This document shows, piece by piece, positions 61,201 to 61,569 of a stretch of 64,000 bases of DNA (position 1 is its first letter; every line of letters starts with the position of its first letter). The translations under genes were made by a program, and so were the position numbers. The notes below the pieces were generated by a model that worked only from the letters and a program-made list of their open reading frames with translations, was not told the DNA's origin and did not search any database. The stretch covers positions 16,299,694-16,363,693 of the forward strand of contig OX336358.1 in assembly GCA_946902875.1 (NCBI GenBank), read 5' to 3'. The stretch comes from Nematopogon swammerdamellus (lineage: Eukaryota; Arthropoda; Insecta; Lepidoptera; Adelidae).

Positions 61201-61516
61201 GCGGCGCGCACTCGCGCAGCCAGCGCTCGAGCGCGCGCGGGCTGCGGGCGAGCGCGCCGCGCACCCGCGCCCACTCCTCCTCCGAGCACGCCTCCTCCTC
61301 CTCGCCGTCGCTGGCCTCCTGCACGCGGCCCACGTGCACCGCGCCGCCCCCCGCCTCGCCCTCCTCCACCTCCACTATGGTGACGGAGCAGGCGGCGCCG
61401 GCGGGCGCCGGAGCCGCCGCAGCCGCCGGCGGCAGCTCGTACACGAGCCGCATCAACTCGTGGGACTTGCGCGCCGCGGGCGCGGCGGCGGCGCGCCCGC
61501 TCTCCTCGGACGTCAT
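585..61516 (-). CDS. Pde6: cGMP-specific 3',5'-cyclic phosphodiesterase (Pde6-type), whole gene span, 17 coding exons
   Basis: The gene encodes an enzyme that hydrolyses cGMP to 5'-GMP. The spliced product is 1,074 residues (3,225 nt with stop), close to the roughly 1,100 of Drosophila Pde6. Visible order: acidic Ala/Glu-rich N-terminus (1-190), GAF-A (about 195-355), GAF-B (about 430-560), catalytic HD domain (about 620-920), low-complexity tail, CaaX box at 1071-1074. Catalytic signatures are YHNWRHA (His673, His677), HDLDHRG (His713, Asp714), TACD (Asp824) and the invariant purine-binding Gln877 in MQVGFID. The CaaX box and near-identity of exon-12 motifs to Drosophila Pde6 favour Pde6 over Pde11. 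Family knowledge: the fly enzyme is prenylated and acts at the apical membrane of Malpighian tubule cells. Exons are 61049-61516, 51329-51511, 45086-45206, 35892-36018, 28358-28476, 26690-26955, 24719-24892, 24133-24300, 21832-21957, 6689-6806, 5721-5812, 4219-4542, 3938-4091, 3705-3864, 2423-2643, 1565-1745 and 585-807. Splice choice next to the arrays is inferred. Confidence 0.93.
880..1215 (+). mobile_element. LINE reverse-transcriptase fragment (dead) in intron 16
   Basis: In the plus frame around 970-1210 the translation reads like the stretch after the catalytic box of a CR1/Jockey-type reverse transcriptase: [19 protein letters not shown], then [19 protein letters not shown]. It is truncated at both ends and antisense to the host gene. 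The rest of the intron (1216-1564) shows a GGGGC run at 1300-1330 and nothing else recognisable. Confidence 0.6.
1565..1745 (-). CDS. Pde6: Pde6 exon 16: C-terminal linker
   Basis: 181 bp, acceptor GGCAG before 1745 and donor CAG|GTCCGC after 1565. Phase 1 entry and phase 2 exit agree with both neighbours. It encodes a variable linker downstream of the catalytic domain: [14 protein letters not shown], a Gly/Ala-rich run, then a basic stretch ([16 protein letters not shown]..). No domain is recognised. In Drosophila Pde6 the matching place is also a low-conservation linker. Confidence 0.85.
1880..2215 (+). mobile_element. LINE reverse-transcriptase fragment in intron 15
   Basis: Plus-strand translation contains the RT motif block [20 protein letters not shown] and, 40 residues on, [14 protein letters not shown]. 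These are reverse-transcriptase motifs typical of Jockey/CR1-group non-LTR elements. It is truncated before the YxDD box. Confidence 0.75.
2268..2400 (-). mobile_element. 5S-derived SINE fragment, 3' portion, minus orientation
   Basis: The plus strand reads ..gggaactgacacgattggct.. and ..gttggtgaactaggtgtcgtgtc.., matching the inverse of the tail of the SINE copies at 6863, 34074 and 47512. The 5S-like head is missing. It lies directly against Pde6 exon 15's donor side. Confidence 0.6.
2423..2643 (-). CDS. Pde6: Pde6 exon 15: end of the catalytic domain
   Basis: 221 bp, phase 2 in and phase 1 out. The acceptor is TGCGTAG|GGAGCGC at 2643; the donor GCCG|GTACTA lies after 2423. It encodes [20 protein letters not shown].. 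through [20 protein letters not shown]. Gln877 in MQVGFID is the invariant glutamine that holds the purine ring, and the Trp-Gln-Asp-Leu-Ala segment closes the pocket. The first 103 bases of this exon plus the acceptor are tandemly repeated upstream (2541-3180). Only this most downstream acceptor keeps the frame through the full exon. Confidence 0.9.
2541..3180 (-). repeat. Exon-15 tandem array, 133-bp unit, 5 copies
   Basis: Five copies at a 133-bp period; the acceptor-side landmark falls at 2641, 2774, 2907, 3040 and 3173. Each unit is the first 103 bp of exon 15 plus about 30 bp of intron: a GT-rich tract and the TAG acceptor. Units differ by only a few bases (for example gagcttcgtg versus gagcgtcgtg). 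133 is not a multiple of three, so retaining an upstream unit shifts the frame. The array therefore offers five alternative acceptors, of which only the last is productive. Confidence 0.95.
3181..3704. other. Intron 14 remainder with CA microsatellite
   Basis: CA/TCACAC repeats at about 3190-3242 abut the exon-15 array and share its sequence. From 3250 to 3704 the intron is AT-rich; '..gagaaaaacctctgtgacagatggacggac' near 3545 resembles common lepidopteran interspersed repeats. No gene is seen. Confidence 0.6.
3705..3864 (-). CDS. Pde6: Pde6 exon 14: catalytic domain with third metal ligand
   Basis: 160 bp, acceptor GCGCAG before 3864 and donor GACCG|GTACAT after 3705; phase 1 in, phase 2 out. 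It encodes [20 protein letters not shown].. to ..[10 protein letters not shown]. Asp824 in [12 protein letters not shown] is the conserved metal-coordinating aspartate of class I phosphodiesterases. The [11 protein letters not shown] helix is nearly the same as in Drosophila Pde6. Confidence 0.95.
3938..4091 (-). CDS. Pde6: Pde6 exon 13: catalytic domain
   Basis: 154 bp, phase 0 in, phase 1 out. Acceptor TGCGCAG before 4091, donor GAGC|GTGAGT after 3938. It encodes [20 protein letters not shown].. [20 protein letters not shown].., the helical segment between the HD motif and the third metal ligand. All residues fit the PDE5/6/11 family pattern. Confidence 0.95.
4131..4214. repeat. (GA)n/(CT)n microsatellite in intron 12
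   Basis: An 80-base nearly pure GA dinucleotide run on the plus strand. On the minus strand it is CT and starts five bases after the exon-12 donor, so it forms the polypyrimidine-like body of a 127-bp intron. Confidence 0.97.
4219..4542 (-). CDS. Pde6: Pde6 exon 12: catalytic core
   Basis: 324 bp (108 codons), phase 0 at both ends. Acceptor GCGCAG before 4542, donor TTTCAG|GTAGTC after 4219. It holds [20 protein letters not shown] with the general acid His673 and metal ligand His677, then [15 protein letters not shown] with His713 and Asp714, then [11 protein letters not shown]. This is the most conserved part of the protein and the firmest proof of the family. Its residues match Drosophila Pde6 almost throughout. 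Confidence 0.98.
4543..5720. other. Intron 11
   Basis: AT-rich with (TA)n at about 4789-4803. The stretch 5370-5450 (..gggccgatttggatgaaaatt..) looks like a widespread lepidopteran interspersed repeat. No coding sequence or RNA gene is seen. Confidence 0.6.
5721..5812 (-). CDS. Pde6: Pde6 exon 11: start of catalytic domain
   Basis: 92 bp, phase 1 in, phase 0 out; acceptor TTACAG before 5812, donor GAC|GTGAGT after 5721. It encodes [31 protein letters not shown] (shown in two parts), the N-terminal helices of the PDEase domain that follow the GAF-B linker. Confidence 0.94.
5813..6688. other. Intron 10
   Basis: About 880 bp. A GC-rich patch with CGG/GCG runs lies at 6455-6530; the rest is AT-rich. 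No gene or clear transposon end is visible. Confidence 0.6.
6689..6806 (-). CDS. Pde6: Pde6 exon 10: GAF-B to catalytic linker
   Basis: 118 bp, phase 0 in, phase 1 out; acceptor CGGCAG before 6806, donor CACG|GTCTGT after 6689. It encodes [20 protein letters not shown] then [19 protein letters not shown]. The motif LECLSYHA is the linker-helix signature of the PDE5/6/11 group. Confidence 0.95.
6863..7201 (+). mobile_element. 5S rRNA-derived SINE (SINE3 type), copy 1
   Basis: The head reads ttaagcacaccttggcgcgg tcagtacttagatgggtgac cgc (two parts). That matches the internal promoter of 5S rRNA: box A-like TTAAGCA..GGCGCGG, intermediate element and box C. A unique body follows and the copy ends in ..gtttccataaaaaaaaaa. 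Related copies lie at 34074 (+), 47512 (-) and 2268 (-). The 5' third of 5S is absent, so it is not a 5S gene. Confidence 0.8.
7280..7440 (-). repeat. Interspersed repeat, inverted relative of 55250-55385
   Basis: Shared landmarks in opposite orientation: tatagccagcaatccagg / agccagccagcaatccaacc, ggaagtc, ggtgat..ggct..cggagcat.., and ..ccgactc. It is likely a short lepidopteran SINE or MITE; the family is not identified. Confidence 0.55.
7929..8197. repeat. Palindromic MITE-like unit inside the TIR element
   Basis: A left arm (..taccagggcaacagaaattc then aaaggaggtttccataattt) and a right arm near 8150-8195 are reverse complements over about 44 bp. Two GGCCAGGATT motifs lie between them. 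It could fold into a long hairpin. Confidence 0.7.
8275..10244 (+). pseudogene. Reverse transcriptase and knuckle region of REL LINE copy 1
   Basis: RT motifs in order: [71 protein letters not shown], and the catalytic box [10 protein letters not shown]. After the stop at 9697-9699 the frame is lost for about 90 codons and resumes at 9799. There [15 protein letters not shown] forms a CCHC knuckle. The same stop and frame breaks exist in copy 2, so they predate the split of the copies. The piece ends where the Jockey-type LINE interrupts it. Confidence 0.9.
11399..12515 (+). repeat. 5' LTR (1,117 bp)
   Basis: Direct repeat of 19068-20189. TG..CA ends. The differences seen are a 5-bp indel near 11519 and single bases such as aaacatatatg versus aaacgtatatg. 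This near-identity indicates a very recent insertion. Confidence 0.95.
12517..12532 (+). promoter_or_regulatory. Primer-binding-site candidate
   Basis: TGGTCCTTCGAGCCGG starts two bases past the 5' LTR and begins with TGG, as expected for the complement of a tRNA 3' CCA end. The matching tRNA was not determined. Confidence 0.6.
12590..13480 (+). repeat. GC-rich degenerate repeat region (TGCGTGCCCGCACA-like units)
   Basis: About 900 bp of imperfect short repeats built on cctgcgtgcccgcacacac and cgccgctgcgcttgcgcccg. They have so few stop codons that several frames on both strands stay open. The plus-frame reading is Cys/Pro/His/Ala-rich (..[15 protein letters not shown]..). I see no gag-like domain. 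It sits where gag or a 5' leader would be. Confidence 0.75.
13481..15115 (+). other. Interior of LTR element, no intact ORF
   Basis: The motif tatgtgacggcgcgcYcagagcRYATCCTGCTCG.. occurs twice (about 13783 and 14081) with similar flanks, showing internal duplication. Translations are broken every 60-90 codons. No domain was recognised. Confidence 0.6.
15119..15680 (+). repeat. Tandem hairpin-forming repeats, about 8 units
   Basis: Units of roughly 60-80 bp, each CACCCGAGCGMAACCTC..GAGGTGGTGGGC. Each can fold as ACCTCR..YGAGGT with an inner stem, for example CCGC..GCGG. The sixth stem position swaps A-T for G-C between units (ACCTCA..TGAGGT versus ACCTCG..CGAGGT), a compensatory change. Two more units lie at 17634-17668 and 17769-17806. 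Confidence 0.8.
17630..17812 (+). repeat. Two further hairpin units in the LTR element
   Basis: ACCTCACC..GGTGAGGT gives an 8-bp stem. ACCTTGCCGCA..TGCGGTGAGGT gives an 11-bp stem including G-U pairs. Both carry the same CACCCGAGCGCAACC lead-in as the 15.1-15.7 kb units, 2 kb away. Confidence 0.75.
18060..18260 (+). pseudogene. Degenerate integrase-like remnant
   Basis: Read with frame shifts, the stretch gives [40 protein letters not shown] and INRHWLEST. The C-x2-C pair followed by basic residues, then L-P..R..., then P-S/F resembles the zinc-binding N-terminus of BEL/Pao integrases. The similarity is weak and the region is broken. Confidence 0.4.
19054..19067 (+). promoter_or_regulatory. 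Polypurine tract candidate
   Basis: ACGGAGGGGAGAC lies immediately before the 3' LTR (TGTTGG at 19068), where plus-strand priming is expected. Confidence 0.65.
19068..20189 (+). repeat. 3' LTR (1,122 bp)
   Basis: See 5' LTR; five bases longer because of gtagaaaaatag versus gtagtag. Followed directly by the GAAGC duplication. Confidence 0.95.
20953..21544 (+). pseudogene. Restriction-like endonuclease end of REL LINE copy 1
   Basis: It resumes the frame broken at 10244: [20 protein letters not shown], then [20 protein letters not shown], the R..PD..(x12-14)..E-L-T form of a PD-(D/E)XK-type nuclease. Then [14 protein letters not shown] and [15 protein letters not shown] follow. Stop at 21373. 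A 3' UTR shared with copy 2 ends at 21544. Confidence 0.88.
21832..21957 (-). CDS. Pde6: Pde6 exon 9: C-terminal part of GAF-B
   Basis: 126 bp, 42 codons, phase 0 at both ends; acceptor GCGCAG before 21957, donor AAG|GTATAC after 21832. It encodes [20 protein letters not shown] then [33 protein letters not shown] is the closing helix of GAF-B in PDE5/6/11 enzymes. The right TIR of the 14.3 kb insertion ends 43 bp after this exon's donor. Confidence 0.96.
21958..22977. mobile_element. Intron 8 with a common lepidopteran interspersed repeat
   Basis: Around 22430-22800 the text ..ccttatcccttagtcgcctc ttacgac..gcacggggagag atgcagtgg..ccggccccac acgg is a repeat I know as frequent in Lepidoptera. 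ACCGGCCCCACACGGTA occurs twice in tandem near 22765-22801. The remaining bases show nothing coding. Confidence 0.55.
22940..24270 (-). repeat. Exon-8 (GAF-B) tandem array, 165-bp unit, 8 copies, open in frame
   Basis: The donor landmark recurs at 22978, 23143, 23308, 23473, 23638, 23803, 23968 and 24133, a perfect 165-bp period. Each unit is 129 bp of exon 8 from Gly-Ala-Trp to Ile-Asn-Lys, plus 36 bp of intron that reads [12 protein letters not shown]. Since 165 = 55 codons and there is no stop, the whole block 24300-22978 is one open frame of 441 codons. Copies vary by scattered substitutions (Ala/Asp in RERxEDDARD, Ile/Val in QLxNK, Asn/Lys). The copy at 23473 has lost the GT of its donor. 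Confidence 0.96.
24133..24300 (-). CDS. Pde6: Pde6 exon 8: GAF-B core (single-copy form)
   Basis: Acceptor CTTGCAG before 24300; the first available donor AAG|GTACGT is after 24133; phase 0 at both ends. It encodes [17 protein letters not shown].., then [20 protein letters not shown], then [20 protein letters not shown] is the GAF ligand-pocket strand pair. Using the last donor instead would extend the exon to 22978 and insert seven extra 55-residue repeats. I chose the first donor because it gives the normal family length. Confidence 0.85.
24301..24718. other. Intron 7
   Basis: An A-rich run (aataaaaaaataaaataag) near 24376 and unique sequence. 24540-24640 (..cgaatcttcaaatcccggggtg..) is a possible repeat remnant. 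No gene is seen. Confidence 0.5.
24719..24892 (-). CDS. Pde6: Pde6 exon 7: GAF-A to GAF-B bridge
   Basis: 174 bp, 58 codons, phase 0 at both ends. Acceptor CACAG|AGTCAC at 24892, donor TTGCAG|GTCCGC after 24719. It encodes [10 protein letters not shown], a Gly/Pro/Ala-rich run, [20 protein letters not shown], then [13 protein letters not shown]-[RK]-I and RFT-x-LFEL are shared with Drosophila Pde6 in the same place. The first 98 bases and the acceptor are repeated ten more times upstream. Confidence 0.9.
24795..26275 (-). repeat. Exon-7 tandem array, 11 acceptor copies, 126-162 bp spacing
   Basis: The acceptor landmark recurs with CTG at 24893, 25043, 25169, 25296, 25430, 25556, 25690, 25824, 25964, 26098 and 26260. 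The spacing is 126, 127, 134, 140, 150 or 162 bp, modally 134. A modal unit is the first 98 bp of exon 7 to ..TTCGAGCT plus 36 bp GTGTAC..CACAG. Units show substitutions and indels (for example a 19-bp insert near 24980, GGCGGCGG expansions, loss of CACGATG). The block nearest 26220 carries an extra 26-bp insert. This array is clearly more diverged than the exon 2, 5 or 15 arrays. Confidence 0.95.
26454..26680. repeat. 48-bp intronic tandem repeat, about 4.6 copies
   Basis: GTTGACGCGTGAGTGTGACG starts units at 26454, 26502, 26550, 26598 and (GTTGAGCCGTG) 26650. The last spacing is 52 bp through a small insertion. It ends ten bases from exon 6's donor. The motif CTGCCGCCCGGCAG in each unit is palindromic. 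Confidence 0.9.
26690..26955 (-). CDS. Pde6: Pde6 exon 6: end of GAF-A and connecting helix
   Basis: 266 bp, phase 1 in, phase 0 out; acceptor GTGCAG before 26955, donor GAGTCG|GTGAGT after 26690. It encodes [60 protein letters not shown] and [20 protein letters not shown]. The [19 protein letters not shown] helix and the [14 protein letters not shown] stretch closely follow Drosophila Pde6 and mark the GAF-A/GAF-B junction. Confidence 0.97.
27030..28450 (-). repeat. Exon-5 (GAF-A) tandem array, 148-bp unit, 10 copies
   Basis: Donor landmarks lie at 28356, 28206, 28058, 27910, 27762, 27614, 27466, 27318 and 27170; a tenth copy at 27040-27135 has lost its donor to a GA run. The period is 148 bp except 150 between the first two, due to an extra GA. 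Each unit carries about 94 bp of exon 5 ([20 protein letters not shown] onward) plus intron with (CT)n. Unit sequences are almost identical. Confidence 0.96.
28358..28476 (-). CDS. Pde6: Pde6 exon 5: GAF-A core
   Basis: 119 bp, phase 2 in, phase 1 out. Acceptor TTGCAG before 28476, donor GACG|GTGCGT after 28358. It encodes [20 protein letters not shown] then [23 protein letters not shown]-x-E-[IV]-D..TG-Y-K-T and ILCMPI..VGVAQ-x-INK are the conserved cyclic-nucleotide-binding GAF-A strands. This full exon, with the true acceptor, stands at the upstream edge of the array. Confidence 0.95.
28500..30388 (+). mobile_element. Jockey-like LINE, 5'-truncated, dead
   Basis: RT motifs on the plus strand: [56 protein letters not shown], then after frame breaks [20 protein letters not shown] and [14 protein letters not shown]. 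The 3' end is (AAAT)n at 30369-30388, like the minus-strand LINE at 10245. Opposite in orientation to the host gene, in intron 4. Confidence 0.85.
30450..31100. repeat. Interspersed remnant plus a diverged about 135-bp tandem duplication
   Basis: 30465-30600 starts with (TATTG)n and holds ..gaagaaccgacaagaaactt cgcaggg, probably the 3' end of a minus-strand LINE. At 30829-30933 and 30951-31090 the text ..gatacttgaagtatcaagtt gtcaat..gggttaat..gag gta..aatggtac..agtcaag is repeated twice. ATACTTGAAGTAT is palindromic. Confidence 0.55.
32015..33237. mobile_element. Nested 1.2 kb TIR element of a common lepidopteran family
   Basis: The start TTTTTAACCGACTTCCGAAA.. and ending ..TTTAAGTCGGTTAAAAA are inverted repeats that continue through AGGAGGAGGTTCTCAATTCG. 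This family is very frequent in Lepidoptera. Internal text such as ..gttacgcgattactccgtca.. recurs at 32085 and 32785. Noncoding. Confidence 0.75.
32826..32946. repeat. Perfect 21-bp inverted repeat, hairpin-forming
   Basis: AACCCTAGAGTTGAAGGCGGT (21 nt, last base T) at 32826-32846 is matched exactly in reverse complement at 32926-32946, spacer 79 nt. It could be a tiny MITE nested in the previous element. Shares GAAGGCGGT again near 32972. Confidence 0.8.
34074..34397 (+). mobile_element. 5S rRNA-derived SINE, copy 2
   Basis: TAAGCACACCTGGGCGCGGT then CAGTGGTGACCGCTCGACCG shows the 5S-like head with a deletion of the ACTTAGATGGG part. The body with ..ctaggtggtagagtatata.., ..gaaacggctacctatgtaaa.. 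and ..gacatcacggatg.. matches copy 1. Ends in an A-rich tail. Confidence 0.75.
34424..35090 (+). promoter_or_regulatory. GC-rich block with a TATA box (promoter candidate)
   Basis: 34424-34930 is GC-rich with GGGGCGCG runs. TATAAAAG at 34963-34970 on the plus strand follows, with pyrimidine-A stretches (cctcactaca) about 30 bases on. This geometry would suit a core promoter on the plus strand, antisense to Pde6. No coding exon follows that I can identify, so this stays a weak candidate. Confidence 0.25.
35095..35395 (+). mobile_element. Lepidopteran SINE/MITE-like repeat
   Basis: It begins aaaaaaaccggccaagtgcg agtcggactcgcgca, includes a (CAGA)n stretch at about 35318-35345, and closes with a short hairpin around ggcttccgtacgggatacgg. 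The opening and hairpin ending are well known from many lepidopteran genomes. Confidence 0.75.
35590..35825 (+). mobile_element. RTE-like LINE 3' remnant
   Basis: Translation [32 protein letters not shown] is the usual C-terminal end of RTE-type LINE proteins in Lepidoptera. It ends in a (CTGA)n microsatellite tail at 35806-35825. Antisense to the host gene. Confidence 0.8.
35892..36018 (-). CDS. Pde6: Pde6 exon 4: GAF-A
   Basis: 127 bp, phase 1 in, phase 2 out; acceptor GTGCAG before 36018, donor CCCGAG|GTCAGT after 35892. It encodes [20 protein letters not shown] then [20 protein letters not shown]. The G-V-G-V-A-G..A..T and I-N-I-x-x-A-Y-x-D-P-R pattern is the GAF-A ligand pocket of this family. 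Confidence 0.95.
36056..36935 (+). mobile_element. LINE 3' half (Jockey/CR1-group), dead
   Basis: The translation reads [60 protein letters not shown] and [18 protein letters not shown]. This is the post-RT region typical of these LINEs. The upstream part is broken by stops. A (TAGA)n run at 36944-36960 follows. Confidence 0.8.
36944..37612. repeat. Two LINE 3' ends in inverted orientation forming a large palindrome
   Basis: 36944-37110 reads (TAGA)n..aaatactttattgctcc.. ggcggacttatcccttacag.. gtcaacctttggatgtttga. 37450-37612 is its reverse complement, ending ..ggagcaataaagaatc(TTCTATC)TA repeats. The core between is AT-rich. These are two tails of the same LINE family as 44200-44955. Confidence 0.8.
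37661..37897. mobile_element. Small TIR MITE, about 237 bp
   Basis: AATTGAGGAGCGTCTGTTCA AAAGGAACTAT at the left is mirrored by ATAGTTCCTTTTGAACCGAC TCTCCTCAATT at the right with a few mismatches. Noncoding. Confidence 0.75.
37920..40010. other. GC-rich intron-3 block without recognised genes
   Basis: High GC, many CpG and simple runs: GTGTGTGTGTG near 37960, GCCGCCGCC near 39605, CGGGCGGGCG near 39710. Reading frames are short and unlike known proteins. It might be an alternative promoter or CpG-rich regulatory region, but nothing in the sequence proves this. Confidence 0.4.
40237..41420 (-). mobile_element. R1/LOA-like LINE fragments, minus strand
   Basis: Minus-strand motifs in order: [36 protein letters not shown] and KMSTQGVF near 41330-41160. 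Then [52 protein letters not shown], and [14 protein letters not shown] with [20 protein letters not shown]. Interrupted by about 90 bp of AT-rich sequence at 41067-41160 and by frame breaks. Confidence 0.82.
41421..42240 (-). mobile_element. Further LINE fragments, minus strand
   Basis: 41430-41640 repeats in reverse the 36.45 kb LINE ([15 protein letters not shown], [12 protein letters not shown]). 41955-42206 encodes [43 protein letters not shown]-rich patch (41755-41935) separates them; I see nothing in that patch. Confidence 0.65.
42241..43560 (-). mobile_element. R1/Jockey-like LINE RT, split by a hAT MITE
   Basis: From 43500 down: [22 protein letters not shown] and [20 protein letters not shown]. 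Past the hAT insert come YSVLVFQN.. and [20 protein letters not shown] broken frames. The orientation matches the LINE pieces just before it. Heavily disabled. Confidence 0.7.
42739..43111. mobile_element. Non-autonomous hAT element, 373 bp
   Basis: Ends CAGTCTTTCTCAAA..TTTGAGAAACTCTG are imperfect terminal inverted repeats of the hAT type. They are flanked by TACTAGGG and ATCTAGGG, an 8-bp duplication with two mismatches. It sits inside the LINE at 42241-43560. Confidence 0.8.
43640..44131. mobile_element. TIR element, about 490 bp, non-coding
   Basis: AAAGGACATTGGGCATTTTT at 43642 is inverted as AACGCCCAATGTCCTTT at about 44111-44128. The interior is AT-rich with no ORF. Confidence 0.65.
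44200..44955 (+). mobile_element. LINE 3' end with (TATTC)n tail
   Basis: Translation [40 protein letters not shown] and [12 protein letters not shown] is the C-terminal end of a CR1/Jockey-group LINE. A 3' UTR (..gtcaggttgactgggagaga..aataagtccgcctttt..) related to the palindrome at 36.9-37.6 kb follows, ending in (TATTC)n at 44930-44955. Confidence 0.82.
45086..45206 (-). CDS. Pde6: Pde6 exon 3: start of GAF-A
   Basis: 121 bp, phase 0 in, phase 1 out; acceptor GCGCAG before 45206, donor CACCG|GTCAGT after 45086. It encodes [20 protein letters not shown], then [35 protein letters not shown] matches GAF-A of Drosophila Pde6 and human PDE5. Confidence 0.95.
45358..47085. repeat. 72-bp minisatellite, 24 copies, in intron 2
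   Basis: GATGACGGCATCATGTCCGC opens each unit from 45358 to 47014, exactly every 72 bp. Because 72 is 24 codons, long frames stay open: minus strand 24-residue unit [24 protein letters not shown] over the whole array, plus strand similarly. Variants are ordered along the array. At the left, ctataga..cactcgtctacc predominates; at the right, ctacaga..cagtcgtctagcc; the last three copies read cagacgtctagcc. It lies wholly in an intron and I do not consider it coding. Confidence 0.96.
47188..47318. repeat. 131-nt near-perfect hairpin
   Basis: The arms 47188-47230 and 47276-47318 pair at 40 of 43 positions (start CAGTRAATAATGAACATGG), spacer 45 nt. Probably a very small MITE. No clear target duplication. 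Confidence 0.85.
47512..47765 (-). mobile_element. 5S-derived SINE body, copy 3, minus strand
   Basis: Starts with the inverted A-tail (tttttttttttaatggaaac) and carries acatccgtgatgtaagccca, catagccgtttcgacg.. and aacccgagcgggttgaaccc, the inverse of copies 1 and 2. The 5S-like head is missing (5' truncated). Confidence 0.78.
47998..48319. mobile_element. Non-autonomous hAT element, 322 bp, perfect TSD
   Basis: Ends CAGTGGTGCCCA..TGGGCACCACTG form 12-bp terminal inverted repeats. CCGTAAAA flanks on both sides (47990-47997 and 48320-48327), a perfect 8-bp target duplication. Subterminal GATCGA/TCGATC repeats near 48255-48304 could bind transposase. No ORF. Confidence 0.95.
48710..51420 (-). 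repeat. Exon-2 tandem array, 173-bp unit, 16 copies
   Basis: Donor landmarks lie every 173 bp from 51327 to 48732. Each repeat carries the last 81 bases of exon 2 ([20 protein letters not shown] to CHK), the GTAGCC donor and 92 bp of intron. That intron part ends in CCCCCCGCGCAG, an acceptor-like site just before the next exon copy. Units differ by sporadic single bases (for example tgtggc to tttggc near 49773, gaggct to gagtct near 49421). Confidence 0.97.
51329..51511 (-). CDS. Pde6: Pde6 exon 2: pre-GAF helix
   Basis: 183 bp, 61 codons, phase 0 at both ends; acceptor AAACAG before 51511, donor CACAAG|GTAGCC after 51329. It encodes [11 protein letters not shown], an Ala-rich run, then [27 protein letters not shown]. 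The [13 protein letters not shown] stretch is the helix leading into GAF-A in this family. It is the intact copy at the upstream edge of the 16-copy array. Confidence 0.93.
51679..52123. mobile_element. TIR element rich in GGTTGCGCAACC palindromes
   Basis: AATATCTCACCAGGACGCCA at the left is mirrored at the right by TGGCGTCCTAGTGAGATATT with one mismatch. Inside, GGTTGCGCAACC-type palindromes recur, with a perfect 28-bp palindrome at 51702-51729 (half site GAGCAACCAGTTGC). A possible MITE with clustered protein-binding sites. Confidence 0.8.
52290..53433 (+). mobile_element. Mariner transposon, inactive
   Basis: TA-flanked ends CGAGGGAAGATCTAAATGTT and the inverse ..GGATCCACCTTCG. The broken transposase frames on the plus strand hold [20 protein letters not shown], then [31 protein letters not shown], and [12 protein letters not shown]. 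These are the three catalytic aspartates of a mariner D,D34D enzyme. Several stops and frame breaks make it a relic. Confidence 0.92.
53686..53898. mobile_element. Palindromic MITE, 213 bp
   Basis: Arms of about 70 bp (..aaactccgacccttaaaagg..aataatttccgtttactta..gaggagtc) and their inverse at 53824-53898 pair with a handful of mismatches. The loop is about 68 bp. Noncoding. Confidence 0.85.
53990..55240. other. GC-rich intron-1 segment, nothing recognised
   Basis: Includes (TATG)n near 54056, CTCCCTCC runs near 54201, and CG-rich stretches to 55180. Frames are short and resemble nothing known. Confidence 0.4.
55250..55385 (+). repeat. Interspersed repeat, inverted relative of 7280-7440
   Basis: gtcggaggggccaaagcaca tgctccgaccagccgatatc then ggattgctggctata. 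See the 7280 entry for the shared landmarks. Confidence 0.55.
55808..56460. repeat. 101-bp satellite, 6.4 copies, one E-box per unit
   Basis: TTCGGAAYTCGGTTCGCAAT opens units at 55808, 55909, 56010, 56111, 56212, 56313 and (partial) 56414. Every full unit holds CCGCACGTGGCC, which contains a CACGTG E-box. Copies differ by one to three bases. Confidence 0.95.
57101..58256 (+). mobile_element. hAT-type element carrying a promoter-like CpG block and a small gene
   Basis: Ends CAGCGGCGACTCCT..AGGAGTCGCCGCTG are 14-bp perfect terminal inverted repeats. The 8-bp duplication ATAAAAAG flanks it (57093-57100 and 58257-58264). The left and middle part is CpG- and GT-rich (57290-57660) as in a promoter or 5' UTR, then a 61-codon ORF and AATAAA-type signals. 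No transposase motif is visible. Either the first exon of a deleted transposase gene or a captured host gene end. Confidence 0.9.
57748..57933 (+). CDS. 61-residue ORF inside the hAT element, unknown
   Basis: ATG in good context (aattataATGg), reading [61 protein letters not shown] and TAA at 57931. Charged, helical, no signal peptide or membrane segment. The codon use and steady frame look like real coding sequence, and AATAAA occurs at about 58061 and 58083. I do not recognise the family. Confidence 0.5.
   Translation: MANSYRAIYGALKDKRDSVIWHSYISVEKELLTKLRKKEDFHDRVIENFLSVERRVDFMYK
60823..61048. other. Short unique stretch between LINE copy 2 and exon 1
   Basis: AT-rich; a phrase gtatgtttgaaatactatag at 60978 also occurs, with changes, at 52222 and 56477, so it may be another dispersed repeat. 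(ATAG)n follows. No gene. Confidence 0.5.
61049..61516 (-). CDS. Pde6: Pde6 exon 1: N-terminal region with start codon
   Basis: ATG at 61514-61516, first Met in this frame after an acceptor-like GCGGCAG at 61570-61575, giving 156 codons to the donor CTCAAG|GTGAGT after 61049. It reads [20 protein letters not shown], then [14 protein letters not shown].., an acidic run [34 protein letters not shown] and [26 protein letters not shown] and S-V-T-S-D-L-F recall the pre-GAF region of insect Pde6. The frame is open further upstream to 61783, so an earlier start through an unspliced leader cannot be excluded. Confidence 0.85.
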
Positions 61517-61569
61517 GTGCCTACCGCGCCCCGCACCTGCGCGCCCGCGCCATCCCGCTCGCGCACCAC

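Noticed and set aside
585..61516. Assignment of the host gene to Pde11 or PDE5
   Set aside because: The linker and catalytic blocks ([42 protein letters not shown]) and the C-terminal CaaX box match insect Pde6 better. Pde11 lacks the CaaX box. A database search would settle it.
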